From: an uncultured Alistipes sp.
Lineage (GTDB): Bacteria > Bacteroidota > Bacteroidia > Bacteroidales > Rikenellaceae
NCBI GenBank assembly: GCA_949285535.1
Contig: CASDZP010000014.1
Span: 1 to 37,322, forward strand
Length of the DNA stretch: 37,322 nucleotides
Reading direction: 5' to 3'
Within the stretch, counting starts at the first letter, position 1. Each line of letters opens with the position of its first letter. This document shows, piece by piece, positions 9,447 to 17,563 of the stretch. Below the pieces are notes generated by a model. The model was not told the DNA's origin. It worked only from the letters and a program-made list of their open reading frames with translations, and searched no databases. A program made the translations under genes and the position numbers.

Positions 9447-10136
9447 TCAACCTCTCTGTTCTACCAGCAGTCTGTCAACGAGCGGCGGCACTCCTTTAGC
9501 CGCTGTGTCGGCGATGTGTATGACGCCATCAACACGTGGCGCTACGGGGTCAACGAGGTATATAGGAACATCCCGACGCACATATCCGAGCAGTGATGCC
9601 GCAGGATATACCTGCAACGATGTTCCCACCACTATCATGATATCCGCCTGCGAAGCGACCTCCACGGCTTTTGTCATGAGTGGCACCGCTTCACCGAAAA
9701 AGACGATGAACGGTCGCAACAGAGAGTTGTCTTTAGGGTGGCGTTCGTCATAGCCTTGGTCACGGAACCCTATATTGACCGTCAGGCTCTTGTCACGACT
9801 GCTGCACAGCTTGGTTATCTCTCCGTGCAGGTGTATGATGTCCGAACTCAAAGCCCTCTCATGCAGGTCGTCGATGTTTTGCGTCACCACCGTAACATCG
9901 AATCCCTCTTCAAGTCTCGCAATAGCTTTATGAGCATCGTTAGGCATCGCCTTGGCAACCTCACGTCTCCTCATGTTGTAAAAGTCGATAACCCCTGTAT
10001 AGTTCTTCACCAATGCCTCAGGAGTACACACATCCTCAATCCTATGCTTTGCCCACGTCCCGCTGTCGCCTCTGAACGTAGCGATACCGCTCTCGGCACT
10101 GACACCTGAACCTGTAAAAACAACACATTTTTTCAT
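9447..10136 (-). CDS. Sirtuin: NAD-dependent protein deacylase
   Basis: A 229-residue cytosolic sirtuin that removes acyl groups from lysine using NAD. Visible are the NAD loop GSGVSAESGIATFRG (9-23), TQNIDDLHERA (85-95), catalytic His104 in LHGE, and GTSLQVYP. YNMR at 53-56 matches the Tyr-x-x-Arg signature of desuccinylase or demalonylase sirtuins of the CobB/SIRT5 class. The usual four zinc cysteines are not there: only Cys4, Cys37 and Cys111 occur in the main domain. An in-frame upstream ATG at 10289 would add 51 residues, but these come from an inverted copy of this gene's own 5' end plus repeat DNA, so ATG 10136 is the true start. Confidence 0.93.
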   Translation of the reverse strand: MKKCVVFTGSGVSAESGIATFRGDSGTWAKHRIEDVCTPEALVKNYTGVIDFYNMRRREVAKAMPNDAHKAIARLEEGFDVTVVTQNIDDLHERALSSDIIHLHGEITKLCSSRDKSLTVNIGFRDQGYDERHPKDNSLLRPFIVFFGEAVPLMTKAVEVASQADIMIVVGTSLQVYPAASLLGYVRRDVPIYLVDPVAPRVDGVIHIADTAAKGVPPLVDRLLVEQRG

Positions 10137-10153
10137 GACAATTACATTTTTTA

Positions 10154-10161
10154 CAAAAATA
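10154..10161 (-). promoter_or_regulatory. Probable -7 box of the sirtuin gene
   Basis: TATTTTTG on the minus strand fits TAnnTTTG and would give a leader of only about ten bases before ATG 10136. It lies at the centre of the palindrome formed with the inverted 5' copy. No convincing -33 TTTG is visible upstream, perhaps because that side was replaced by the inverted duplicate. Confidence 0.45.
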
Positions 10162-10170
10162 ATAATTGTA

Positions 10171-10239
10171 ATGAAAAAGTGTGCTGTTTTTACAGGTTCA
10201 GGTGTCAGCGCCGAGAGCGGTATCGCTACGTTCAGAGGC
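10171..10239 (+). repeat. Inverted duplicate of the sirtuin 5' end
   Basis: Repeats in opposite orientation the first 23 codons of the sirtuin gene (10068-10136). I count three differences, all transitions; one changes Val5 to Ala. The palindrome axis is near 10153. The outer end joins the head of repeat copy B within a few bases. Because the copied piece includes the start codon, it opens a short plus-strand frame running into the repeat and ending at 10314. Confidence 0.9.
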
Positions 10240-10376
10240 TCCGAAATGTCTGCCGACAGCGTTACTTTGTCACTCGACAAAGTAACCAAAACGAGGGGGC
10301 ACAGCCCCTTCTGACCATGTCATATTCAGTTGGCTCATTGTCTTTTAGGAAGTCGGCATCTGACCGTGCATAGTCT
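10240..10376 (+). repeat. Dispersed repeat element, copy B (left-end type)
   Basis: Head TCTGCCGACAGC, then a perfect stem-loop GTTACTTTGTC-ACTC-GACAAAGTAAC (10261-10286), the GGGGC-ACA-GCCCC hairpin, CCATGTCATATTCAGTTGG and AGGAAGTCGGCATC. The tail points toward the fucosidase gene and stops at that gene's terminator. It is inverted relative to copy C, and the two share tail variants (GTTGGCTC, GGAAGTCGGCATC) not found in copies A and D. Confidence 0.85.
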
Positions 10377-10384
10377 CATAAAAA

Positions 10385-10424
10385 AAAGGGTCGGAGTGTC
10401 AATTAAATCACTCCGACCCCTTTC
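10385..10424 (-). terminator. Intrinsic terminator of the fucosidase gene
   Basis: GGGTCGGAGTG and CACTCCGACCC form an 11-base-pair stem. On the minus strand it is followed by a run of T residues. It lies about 30 bases after the fucosidase stop and touches the tail of repeat copy B. Confidence 0.88.
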
Positions 10425-10453
10425 TACAATCAATTTAAACTTAAAACCTGAAT

Positions 10454-11878
10454 TTATCTTCGTTCGTCATATACGCATACCTCCTCTATTCGGGGGTCTT
10501 TGCCTTTCTCAGGCGTCAGCGTAAGTCTCACTTTTTCTGCCCATACCCTGTCGAAACGGACTATTTTAACGGCAGAAGCATCGGGGCGGCTCTCTATCTC
10601 ATACCACTTGCCGCCTGAAAGATATTCAATCTTGAAATCGGAGAATGTCTGTTTCGCGTCGCTTATGGCAATGGCGTTTATCGGTTCCGAACGGGGGAAC
10701 AAAACTTCTACCCACGGAGCATCGTCACCCGAATGAGCCTGCCAATATGTTCTGAAACTGTCGTCGGTTATGAAATCGGATATGTGGATGTCATAAGGGT
10801 AACTGCTGTATGTAGATTGCTTTTTCGCCTTGTTGGGCGCGGTCAGCGGAGCGGGAACGGGGTCGAGAACGGGAGTCTTGCCCGGGTGATTCCATATCTC
10901 GCCTATCTCCTTGAGTACCTGAAGCGCGTTGTCGTCGATAAGACCGTCCGTGTTGGGAGCGACATTGAGCAACATCGCGCAATGAGCGTTGTTGAGAGGT
11001 ATTACATGACCCTCAACAAGATCTTTGGCATTTTTTACGGGGTCTGTCGGGAAAGTGGTTTTCCAGAACCAGTTTTTGTTTATGGGAAGACTCGACAGAG
11101 CGGGCAGTCTGTTGGTGTTGCGTGACACATGCTCGCCCGCGTTCTGCTCATAAGATTTTATGTCGGTGTAGAACATACCGCTCTGCGGATATTTTGCGGC
11201 GTTGAGCTCCATTACGAGACATTGCGGTTGCAGGCTCTTAACCAAAGCATATATGTCGTCGAAAGGCACTTCGTCGTATGATATGCGAGACCACGGAGCA
11301 TCCCAGCCGTCAATGAAAAGAGCCGTAACTTCTCCGTATGATGTGAGCAACTCGGTGAGCTGTTCCTTTATCATCTCGACATCTTTTCTATCGACAAAAC
11401 CCGGACGTATGTCATGATGAAGGTCAAGGATAGAATAGTAGAGAACGACTTTCAATCCTTTGGCTCTGAACGCGTCCGCATACTCTTTTACCACGTCACG
11501 TTTGAATTCGGGAGACGACATCACGCTGTAATCGGTCGTTTTAGTATCCCACAGACAGAATCCCGAATGATGTTTCGTCGTGAGACATCCGAAAGTCATG
11601 TTTGCGGATTTAGCCGCGTCCGCCCATTGGTTGCAATCCATTTTTGCGGGATTGAACAACGATGCGGGAGCGTCTGCGGGAGCCCAGTCGTCATTGACGA
11701 ACGACGACATGTTGAAACTGATGAAAAGTCCCAGACGCATATCCACAAACTGCTGCTGAAGCTGTTGTAAAGATACCGCCTCCTGTGAGGGAGTTGCTTT
11801 TACCGTCTCGGCATTACATGGCGTCGAAACGCACAGAAGCGAGCATAGCGAAGCTGCCAGCGTAAAAATTTTCTTCAT
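10454..11878 (-). CDS. GH29 alpha-L-fucosidase, secreted
   Basis: A 474-residue glycoside hydrolase of family 29, a retaining exo-alpha-L-fucosidase acting on fucosylated host or dietary glycans. A signal peptide covers about residues 1-23 (ending near CNAE). The catalytic (beta/alpha)8 domain shows KHHSGFCLW at 102-110, the fucose-site region around YYSILDLHHD, and the nucleophile aspartate in FIDGW (Asp190). After about residue 340 comes a discoidin-like (F5/8 type C) beta-sandwich, a common sugar-binding appendage. It is a lone gene between inverted repeat copies B and C, with its own terminator, and looks like the cargo of a cassette. About 200 AT-rich bases lie between its start and copy C, with no clear promoter box. 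Confidence 0.92.
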   Translation of the reverse strand: MKKIFTLAASLCSLLCVSTPCNAETVKATPSQEAVSLQQLQQQFVDMRLGLFISFNMSSFVNDDWAPADAPASLFNPAKMDCNQWADAAKSANMTFGCLTTKHHSGFCLWDTKTTDYSVMSSPEFKRDVVKEYADAFRAKGLKVVLYYSILDLHHDIRPGFVDRKDVEMIKEQLTELLTSYGEVTALFIDGWDAPWSRISYDEVPFDDIYALVKSLQPQCLVMELNAAKYPQSGMFYTDIKSYEQNAGEHVSRNTNRLPALSSLPINKNWFWKTTFPTDPVKNAKDLVEGHVIPLNNAHCAMLLNVAPNTDGLIDDNALQVLKEIGEIWNHPGKTPVLDPVPAPLTAPNKAKKQSTYSSYPYDIHISDFITDDSFRTYWQAHSGDDAPWVEVLFPRSEPINAIAISDAKQTFSDFKIEYLSGGKWYEIESRPDASAVKIVRFDRVWAEKVRLTLTPEKGKDPRIEEVCVYDERR

Positions 11879-12078
11879 GACCTTTGTCTTTTATTGAACA
11901 AATCAGTTCGAGTTAAAGCGGGATAACTAAACCGCATAATCGGCACCCATGCTGTGTTTTGATAAAAACATCAATCAAACAGCGGGGTAAAAATAAAAAC
12001 AATTAATCTTAAAAACAAATTTTTCGATTATTTATAACCAATACCTGCCATTTAACTAACAATCGACTTATTTCTCCG

Positions 12079-12236
12079 AAGATTATACACGATACGATGC
12101 CGACTTCCTTTAAGATAATGAGCCAACGGAGTATGACATGGACAAAAGGGGCTGTGCCCCCTCGTTTTGGTTACTTTGTCGAGTGACAAAGTAACTCCCG
12201 CGGAAGGCGCCCGTCGGGAGCCCCCTCGGAGAGCTT
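12079..12236 (-). repeat. Dispersed repeat element, copy C (right-end type)
   Basis: Read on the minus strand away from the MBOAT gene: CTCTCCGAGGGGG, the right-end head GGCGCCTTCCGCGGGAG, the perfect stem-loop GTTACTTTGTC-ACTC-GACAAAGTAAC, the GGGGC/GCCCC hairpin, a CCATGTCATACTCCGTTGG block and GGAAGTCGGCATC. The tail faces the fucosidase gene, mirroring copy B. Open frames through this stretch are antisense translations of the repeat, not genes. Confidence 0.85.
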
Positions 12237-12375
12237 CCGTTTCAAAGGCATCGTGACAAATATGCCCGTGATTGCCCAGTCTTTGGTGATATCGTTGCCG
12301 ATATGGCTCGTAATACGGACAAAAAGCGGTGATATACAACCGCTTATATATTTTCAGTTTTAAGCATAAACATTA
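12237..12375 (+). repeat. Inverted duplicate of the MBOAT 3' end
   Basis: Repeats in opposite orientation the last 40 or so codons and the stop of the MBOAT gene (12376-12514), axis at 12375.5. I count eight substitutions in the coding part, all transitions, and two more just past the stop (one transition, one transversion). Some change amino acids, for example Leu to Pro, so the copy is not under protein selection. The central hairpin TAAACATT/AATGTTTA is AT-rich and not a classical terminator. Confidence 0.9.
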
Positions 12376-12387
12376 AAATGTTTACGA

Positions 12388-13884
12388 TTAAAACTGAAAA
12401 TATATAAACGGCTGTATATCACCGCTTTTTATCTGCATTACGAGCCATATCAGCAACGATATCACCAAAGACTGGGCAATCACAGGCATATTTGTCACGA
12501 TACCTTTGAAACGGTTCTCGATGCGGTCGGGGATGAAGTGGAGGATGTAACCAGTAAGCATGAGGATGACGATGCCGCGATAGCCGCTGAGGAATTCGGG
12601 AAGTATTCCTATATTGAAAGAGGTGAATATCTGAGAGAAGATGTTACCGACCACCTCCATGCTGTCGGCACGGAAGAAAACCCACCCGACGCATACCAGA
12701 TGAAACGTTATTATTATGCCTATTATGCGTCTGTAAGGACTTTTCATCTTCATGCCTGTCGCCTTGAACGACGGGAAGTGATTCATTACGAATTTATGTA
12801 CCGCCAACGATACGCCGTGCAGGGCACCCCATATCACGAAACGGAGTGACGCGCCGTGCCACAGACCGCCAAGAACCATTGTCACCATCAGGTTGACATA
12901 GGTGCGCACCGTGCCTTTGCGGTTACCGCCAAGCGAGATGTAAAGATAGTCTCGGAGCCATGACGATAGAGAGATGTGCCACCTGCGCCAAAACTCGGTT
13001 ATGGTCGCCGACTTGTATGGTGAGTCGAAGTTGCGGTCAAAGCGGAAACCGAGCAACAGGGCTATGCCTATCGCCATGTCGGAATATCCCGAAAAGTCGC
13101 AATATATCTGCAAGGCGTAGCCATAGACGGCAAAGAGGTTTTCGAGACCTGTGTATAACAGCGGGTTGTCAAAAACCCTGTCAACAAAATTTATGCTTAT
13201 GAAATCGGATATGACAGCCTTTTTGAACAGACCGCATATTATCAGGAATACGCCCTCGCCGAACATCGCCCTTGAGACGATTATCGGACTGCGGTATATC
13301 TGCGGTATGAAGTCTCTCGCGCGGACAATCGGACCCGCTACGAGCTGCGGGAAGAACGATATGTAAAACAGGTAGTCTATCCACCGTCTCACGGGGCGGA
13401 GGCGATGACGGTATATGTCGATGATATAACTGAGCGACTGGAACGTGAAGAACGATATGCCTATCGGCAGAAAGATGTCCTTGAACTCGATGTGACCTCC
13501 GCGTACGGTATTGATGAGGTCTATAATCATGTTGGTATATTTGAAATATACCAGCAGACCGAGGTCGATGCAGAGACTGAGCGTCACCAACAGCTTGCGT
13601 TTGGTGACGGAGGCGGCGGAATATATGGCTTTACCGATAAAGTAGTCGGAGGTTGCCACAAATACCAGCAAAAGGAAATATATACCGCTCGACTTATAGT
13701 AGAAATAGAGCGAAAAGAGCGTCACGTATATTATTCGCAACAGCACGCGCCTCGACATGAGGGGATAGAACAGAGCGAACCCCGCGAACAAAAACAGAAA
13801 CAATCCGCTACTGAATATCAGCGGGTTGTTCGCGTTGTACACAAGGTTGTCGATAAGTTTGGATATGTCTATCGCCTGCAACAT
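12388..13884 (-). CDS. MBOAT family membrane O-acyltransferase (AlgI/DltB-like)
   Basis: A 498-residue polytopic membrane protein that passes acyl (probably acetyl) groups across the inner membrane to an extracytoplasmic acceptor, as AlgI and PatA do. About ten or more hydrophobic segments are visible. The conserved block FWRRWHISLSSWLRDYLYI and the catalytic histidine in LWHGAS (His343) are present. The start at 13884 lies two bases after the stop of the SGNH lipoprotein gene; a GTG one codon earlier overlaps that stop. The pairing with a periplasm-facing SGNH protein is the usual layout for polymer O-acetylation, so the pair probably modifies a surface polysaccharide. The acceptor is unknown. 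Confidence 0.92.
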   Translation of the reverse strand: MLQAIDISKLIDNLVYNANNPLIFSSGLFLFLFAGFALFYPLMSRRVLLRIIYVTLFSLYFYYKSSGIYFLLLVFVATSDYFIGKAIYSAASVTKRKLLVTLSLCIDLGLLVYFKYTNMIIDLINTVRGGHIEFKDIFLPIGISFFTFQSLSYIIDIYRHRLRPVRRWIDYLFYISFFPQLVAGPIVRARDFIPQIYRSPIIVSRAMFGEGVFLIICGLFKKAVISDFISINFVDRVFDNPLLYTGLENLFAVYGYALQIYCDFSGYSDMAIGIALLLGFRFDRNFDSPYKSATITEFWRRWHISLSSWLRDYLYISLGGNRKGTVRTYVNLMVTMVLGGLWHGASLRFVIWGALHGVSLAVHKFVMNHFPSFKATGMKMKSPYRRIIGIIITFHLVCVGWVFFRADSMEVVGNIFSQIFTSFNIGILPEFLSGYRGIVILMLTGYILHFIPDRIENRFKGIVTNMPVIAQSLVISLLIWLVMQIKSGDIQPFIYFQF

Positions 13885-13886
13885 CA

Positions 13887-15206
13887 CTATTGCTCTCTTT
13901 GCGCTTTGTATTTTTCGTAACTGTTGAGGATAGCCTCGAACAGCAACATTCCTTTCAGTTTATAGCCTTTCTCGTTGTAGTGTATCTTGTCTCTCGCCAT
14001 CAGGGTGGCTTTGTTCCATGCCACTGCGGCATCCTCGCCACCGCACACCTCGAACATATCCCACAAGGCGAGTCCGTTCTGTCGGGCGTATGCCGCTATC
14101 GTGTTGCGTGCCTTTACGGTGTTGGTGTTGGGAATATGTCCTCTGTCGCTTCGGCGAAAGTTCTGTACGGGGGTGGTAAGCATGATTACCGCGTCGGGAT
14201 TCGCCGCCTTTATCATCGTCACCATTCCGTCTATCTGTTTTGTGAACTGCTCCTCATGGAAAGTCGCTGTCGATGACTCGTTGGTGCCCATAGAGATTAT
14301 GATAAGTTCGGGAGCGAGGTCGGAGAGACATTTCAGACGTTCACCCAGACGGGAATAGTGCAGATAGCAAGCGCCGTTTATGCCTGTCGAGTGATATATC
14401 ACACCGCTCTCGTCGTTTTCGAGACTGAAGCCCCAATATTCGGGATTATCAGATCCCTTTTCTCTCGACGGACGCAATCTTATCGAATCGACACACTCTG
14501 TCAAATCGACTCTCGAACACCACAGCTTCGACGTGTCGGGACACCCCATGCCGACGGTGAGAGTATCGTCACACTCTATCGGCGGCGCCGACGGCGAATG
14601 GTATGCCGTAACGGTGCAGAAAGAGTAATCGGGACGTTCGGGATTCGGGTATTCCCTTATCAGAATGTCGAAATCGTTATCTTTCGAGCGTATCGATAAC
14701 CCCGTCATACCCGGCTGAAAGAGCGGTTCTCGGTCGGTACATTTGGCGCACTCCCACTCCGCCGACGAGAGTATCGAATAATCCTGCGGCTCGTTCGTAT
14801 GGGCTAATTTAAGAGGTGTTATCAATCCCCTGCCGCCGTTTCCGAACATCCGCTGCATCATGCCTCTGACCTGCTGCGTAAAGATACCCGCCTGTATGTG
14901 CGAGTCGCCCATATGCAATATCGAGAGCTTATCGACAAGCGAGTCGGAATATGATACGGTGTCGCTCCGATGCTTTTCGAGACGTTCGAGATGCTCGAAC
15001 AGCGGACGCAACAGCGAGTCGGGCGCCTCTATGCGGTTGTCCGCACGTCTTAGGAACTCGAAAGAGGCGAGATATGCCGTGTCGATGACGCTCTCGCTCT
15101 TTGCACGCTCCGATGACGCCGCAGAAACGCTGCACCCCGCCGCGACAACAAGCCACGACAGGGTTAGCGACAAAAACGATATTCTCAACTTTGATGCGAG
15201 GGTCAT
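13887..15206 (-). CDS. SGNH/GDSL-type lipoprotein, likely O-acetylation partner
   Basis: A 439-residue lipoprotein with a hydrophobic signal and lipobox ending at Cys25 (VAAGC). The SGNH hydrolase-like fold is shown by [11 protein letters not shown] with the candidate nucleophile Ser102, ISMGTNES (block III Asn), and a C-terminal [10 protein letters not shown] with the likely catalytic Asp and His. Such proteins act with MBOAT acyltransferases, either moving the acetyl group onto the polymer (AlgJ/AlgX-like) or removing it. Its ATG overlaps the aspS stop by four bases (ATGA), and the MBOAT gene follows at once, so the three are translationally coupled. Confidence 0.85.
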   Translation of the reverse strand: MTLASKLRISFLSLTLSWLVVAAGCSVSAASSERAKSESVIDTAYLASFEFLRRADNRIEAPDSLLRPLFEHLERLEKHRSDTVSYSDSLVDKLSILHMGDSHIQAGIFTQQVRGMMQRMFGNGGRGLITPLKLAHTNEPQDYSILSSAEWECAKCTDREPLFQPGMTGLSIRSKDNDFDILIREYPNPERPDYSFCTVTAYHSPSAPPIECDDTLTVGMGCPDTSKLWCSRVDLTECVDSIRLRPSREKGSDNPEYWGFSLENDESGVIYHSTGINGACYLHYSRLGERLKCLSDLAPELIIISMGTNESSTATFHEEQFTKQIDGMVTMIKAANPDAVIMLTTPVQNFRRSDRGHIPNTNTVKARNTIAAYARQNGLALWDMFEVCGGEDAAVAWNKATLMARDKIHYNEKGYKLKGMLLFEAILNSYEKYKAQREQ

Positions 15207-16948
15207 TTACACAATGTTATCTGCAACTCTTTCAACTGCTCGTCCGATACGGGCGAGGGAGAGTCTATCATGGTGTCACGACCCGAATTGTTTTTGGGGA
15301 ATGCGATGTAGTCCCTTATCGACTCCGTTCCTCCGAAGAGTGAGCACCAGCGGTCAAGACCGAAAGCTATACCGCCGTGAGGGGGCGCGCCGAACTTGAA
15401 GGCGTTGATAAGGAATCCGAACTGCTCCATGGCTTTCTCACGGGTGAAACCGAGAGTCTCGAACATACGCTCCTGCATCTTGGTGTCGTGGATACGTATC
15501 GAGCCGCCGCCTACCTCCACGCCGTTAAGCACGAAGTCGTAAGCCTCCGCCCTCACCTTGCCGGGGTCGGTCGCCAGCAGGTCGAAATCCTCTTTCTTGG
15601 GAGAGGTGAAGGGGTGGTGCATGGCGTAATATCTCTCTGTCTCATCGTCCCATTCGAGCAGGGGGAAGTCAACGACCCAGAGGGGCGCGTACTCGTCCGC
15701 CTTGCGCAAACCCAGACGCTCGCCCATTTCGAGACGGAGGGCGCACAGACCCGCCAATGTCTTCTTCTTGGCACCGGAGAGAATGAGTATGAGGTCGCCC
15801 GCTTCGGCACCACACTTGGCGGCAACGCGAGCCAAATCTTCCTGTGAATAGAATTTATCGACGCTCGATTTGATACCCTGTTCTTCGACACGGGCGTAAA
15901 CCATTCCCGACATACCAATCTGCGGACGTTTCACAAAAGCGGTCAGCTCGTCGAGCTGTTTGCGTGTGTATGTCGCGCATCCCTTGACGCATATCGCGCC
16001 TATATATTCGGCAGAGTCGAAGACAACGAAATTACGACCTTTCACATCCTCGGTTATGTCGTTTATGAGCATACCGAAACGGATATCGGGTTTGTCACAG
16101 CCGTAACGCTCCATAGCCTCCGCATAACTCATGCGGGGGAACTGCTCTTTGAACTCAAGACCTTTCACCTTGACGAACAGCTCTTTTATCAACCCTTCGA
16201 ACATTGAGAGTATATCCTCTCTGTCCACGAACGACATCTCGCAGTCCACCTGCGTGAATTCGGGCTGACGGTCGGCACGCAGGTCCTCGTCACGGAAGCA
16301 ACGCACTATCTGGAAATAGCGGTCATAACCTGCCACCATCAACAGCTGTTTGAATGTCTGGGGCGACTGGGGCAGAGCGTAGAACTCACCCGCGTTCATG
16401 CGTGAGGGAACGATAAAGTCGCGCGCTCCTTCGGGGGTCGATTTGATAAGGTAGGGAGTCTCTATCTCAAGGAAACCTTTGGAGTCGAGGTAACGGCGTA
16501 TCTCGAAAGCCATGCGGTGACGCAGCTCCATAGCCTTACGCAGGGGAGAACGGCGCAGGTCGAGATAGCGGTAACGCATCCTTAGTTCCTCGCCGCCGTC
16601 GCTCTGGTCTTCGATAGTGAAGGGAGGCACCTCCGAGCTGTTGAGAAGCTCGATTTTTTCGAGAGCCACCTCTATGTCGCCCGTCTCCATTTTAGAGTTT
16701 TTCGACTCTCTCTCGCGAACGACTCCCGTGGCGGCAATCACGAACTCACGCCCGAGCTGTGACGCCTCTTCCCTGACCTTTTCTGAAGATTTGTCGTCGG
16801 CGACCAGCTGTGTGATGCCGTAACGGTCTCTTATGTCGATGAATGTCATGGCGCCGAGGGTTCTGACCTTCTGCACCCAGCCGGCAAGCGTCACGCGGCT
16901 GCCTATCTGTTCTGAACGGAGCTCTCCGCAGGTGTGTGTTCTGTACAT
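15203..16948 (-). CDS. aspS: Aspartyl-tRNA synthetase
   Basis: Charges tRNA-Asp with aspartate in the cytosol. At 581 residues it has the bacterial layout: an N-terminal OB-fold anticodon domain ([11 protein letters not shown]), the class II catalytic core with motif 2 ([18 protein letters not shown]), a bacterial GAD insertion in the middle, HPFTSP, and motif 3 (GIAFGLDRW). Nothing is missing. It leads an operon whose next genes, the SGNH lipoprotein and MBOAT, are unrelated in function, with a four-base overlap. The divergent gap to tadA is 165 bases. Confidence 0.97.
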   Translation of the reverse strand: MYRTHTCGELRSEQIGSRVTLAGWVQKVRTLGAMTFIDIRDRYGITQLVADDKSSEKVREEASQLGREFVIAATGVVRERESKNSKMETGDIEVALEKIELLNSSEVPPFTIEDQSDGGEELRMRYRYLDLRRSPLRKAMELRHRMAFEIRRYLDSKGFLEIETPYLIKSTPEGARDFIVPSRMNAGEFYALPQSPQTFKQLLMVAGYDRYFQIVRCFRDEDLRADRQPEFTQVDCEMSFVDREDILSMFEGLIKELFVKVKGLEFKEQFPRMSYAEAMERYGCDKPDIRFGMLINDITEDVKGRNFVVFDSAEYIGAICVKGCATYTRKQLDELTAFVKRPQIGMSGMVYARVEEQGIKSSVDKFYSQEDLARVAAKCGAEAGDLILILSGAKKKTLAGLCALRLEMGERLGLRKADEYAPLWVVDFPLLEWDDETERYYAMHHPFTSPKKEDFDLLATDPGKVRAEAYDFVLNGVEVGGGSIRIHDTKMQERMFETLGFTREKAMEQFGFLINAFKFGAPPHGGIAFGLDRWCSLFGGTESIRDYIAFPKNNSGRDTMIDSPSPVSDEQLKELQITLCK

Positions 16949-17113
16949 AATAAAAAATTATTATCTTTGATGTGCGCGGCATCGGACGACAGCCGCAAAG
17001 GAACAATTTTCAGCAAAACAACAAACTGTTTCTCATCGTATTAGGCTGCAAACATACCAAATTCGCACACTGCGATGCAAAAATAGTTATTTTTACCCAA
17101 AAAAGGAAACATC

Positions 17114-17560
17114 ATGGAGAATAATCGCCACGACGACACTTATTTCATGAAACAGGCTCTTGTCGAGGCTCGCGCCGCCTTGGAGCGCGGGGAAGTACCG
17201 ATAGGAGCGGTTGTCGTGTCGGAGGGCGGTATAATAGCCCGCGGGCACAATCTCGTCGAATGTCTCGGTGACGCCACTGCACACGCCGAGATGCAGGCGA
17301 TAACGGCGGCAGCCTCATCGCTCGGAGGCAAGTATCTGACGGGCTGTACGCTCTATGTCACCGTCGAGCCGTGTCCCATGTGCGCCGCCGCCTGCTACTG
17401 GTCACGCCCCGACAAGATTGTCTATGGAGCGTCTGACCCCAAACGTGGCTACTCCACAATCTCTCCAAAGCTGTTACACCCCAAGACTACCGTTATATCG
17501 GGCGTATGTGAGGCGGAGTGCGAAGAGCTGATGCGCGAATTTTTCAAACAACTGCGATAG
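17114..17560 (+). CDS. tadA: tRNA-specific adenosine deaminase
   Basis: Deaminates adenosine to inosine at the wobble position of tRNA-Arg(ACG), letting it read several Arg codons. The 148-residue protein has the zinc deaminase site HAEMQAI (ligand His57, proton shuttle Glu59) and PCPMC (Cys87, Cys90). The tail LLHPKTTVISGV followed by ECEELMREFFK resembles the TadA C terminus in the phylum. An AAAAAAGGAAAC stretch before ATG gives a good ribosome site. dprA begins three bases after its stop, so they form one transcript. Confidence 0.9.
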   Translation: MENNRHDDTYFMKQALVEARAALERGEVPIGAVVVSEGGIIARGHNLVECLGDATAHAEMQAITAAASSLGGKYLTGCTLYVTVEPCPMCAAACYWSRPDKIVYGASDPKRGYSTISPKLLHPKTTVISGVCEAECEELMREFFKQLR

Positions 17561-17563
17561 ACG

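Noticed and set aside
10137..10289. N-terminal extension of the sirtuin to an upstream ATG
   Set aside because: The added residues translate the inverted 5' copy and the repeat, and they precede the sirtuin's likely promoter box.
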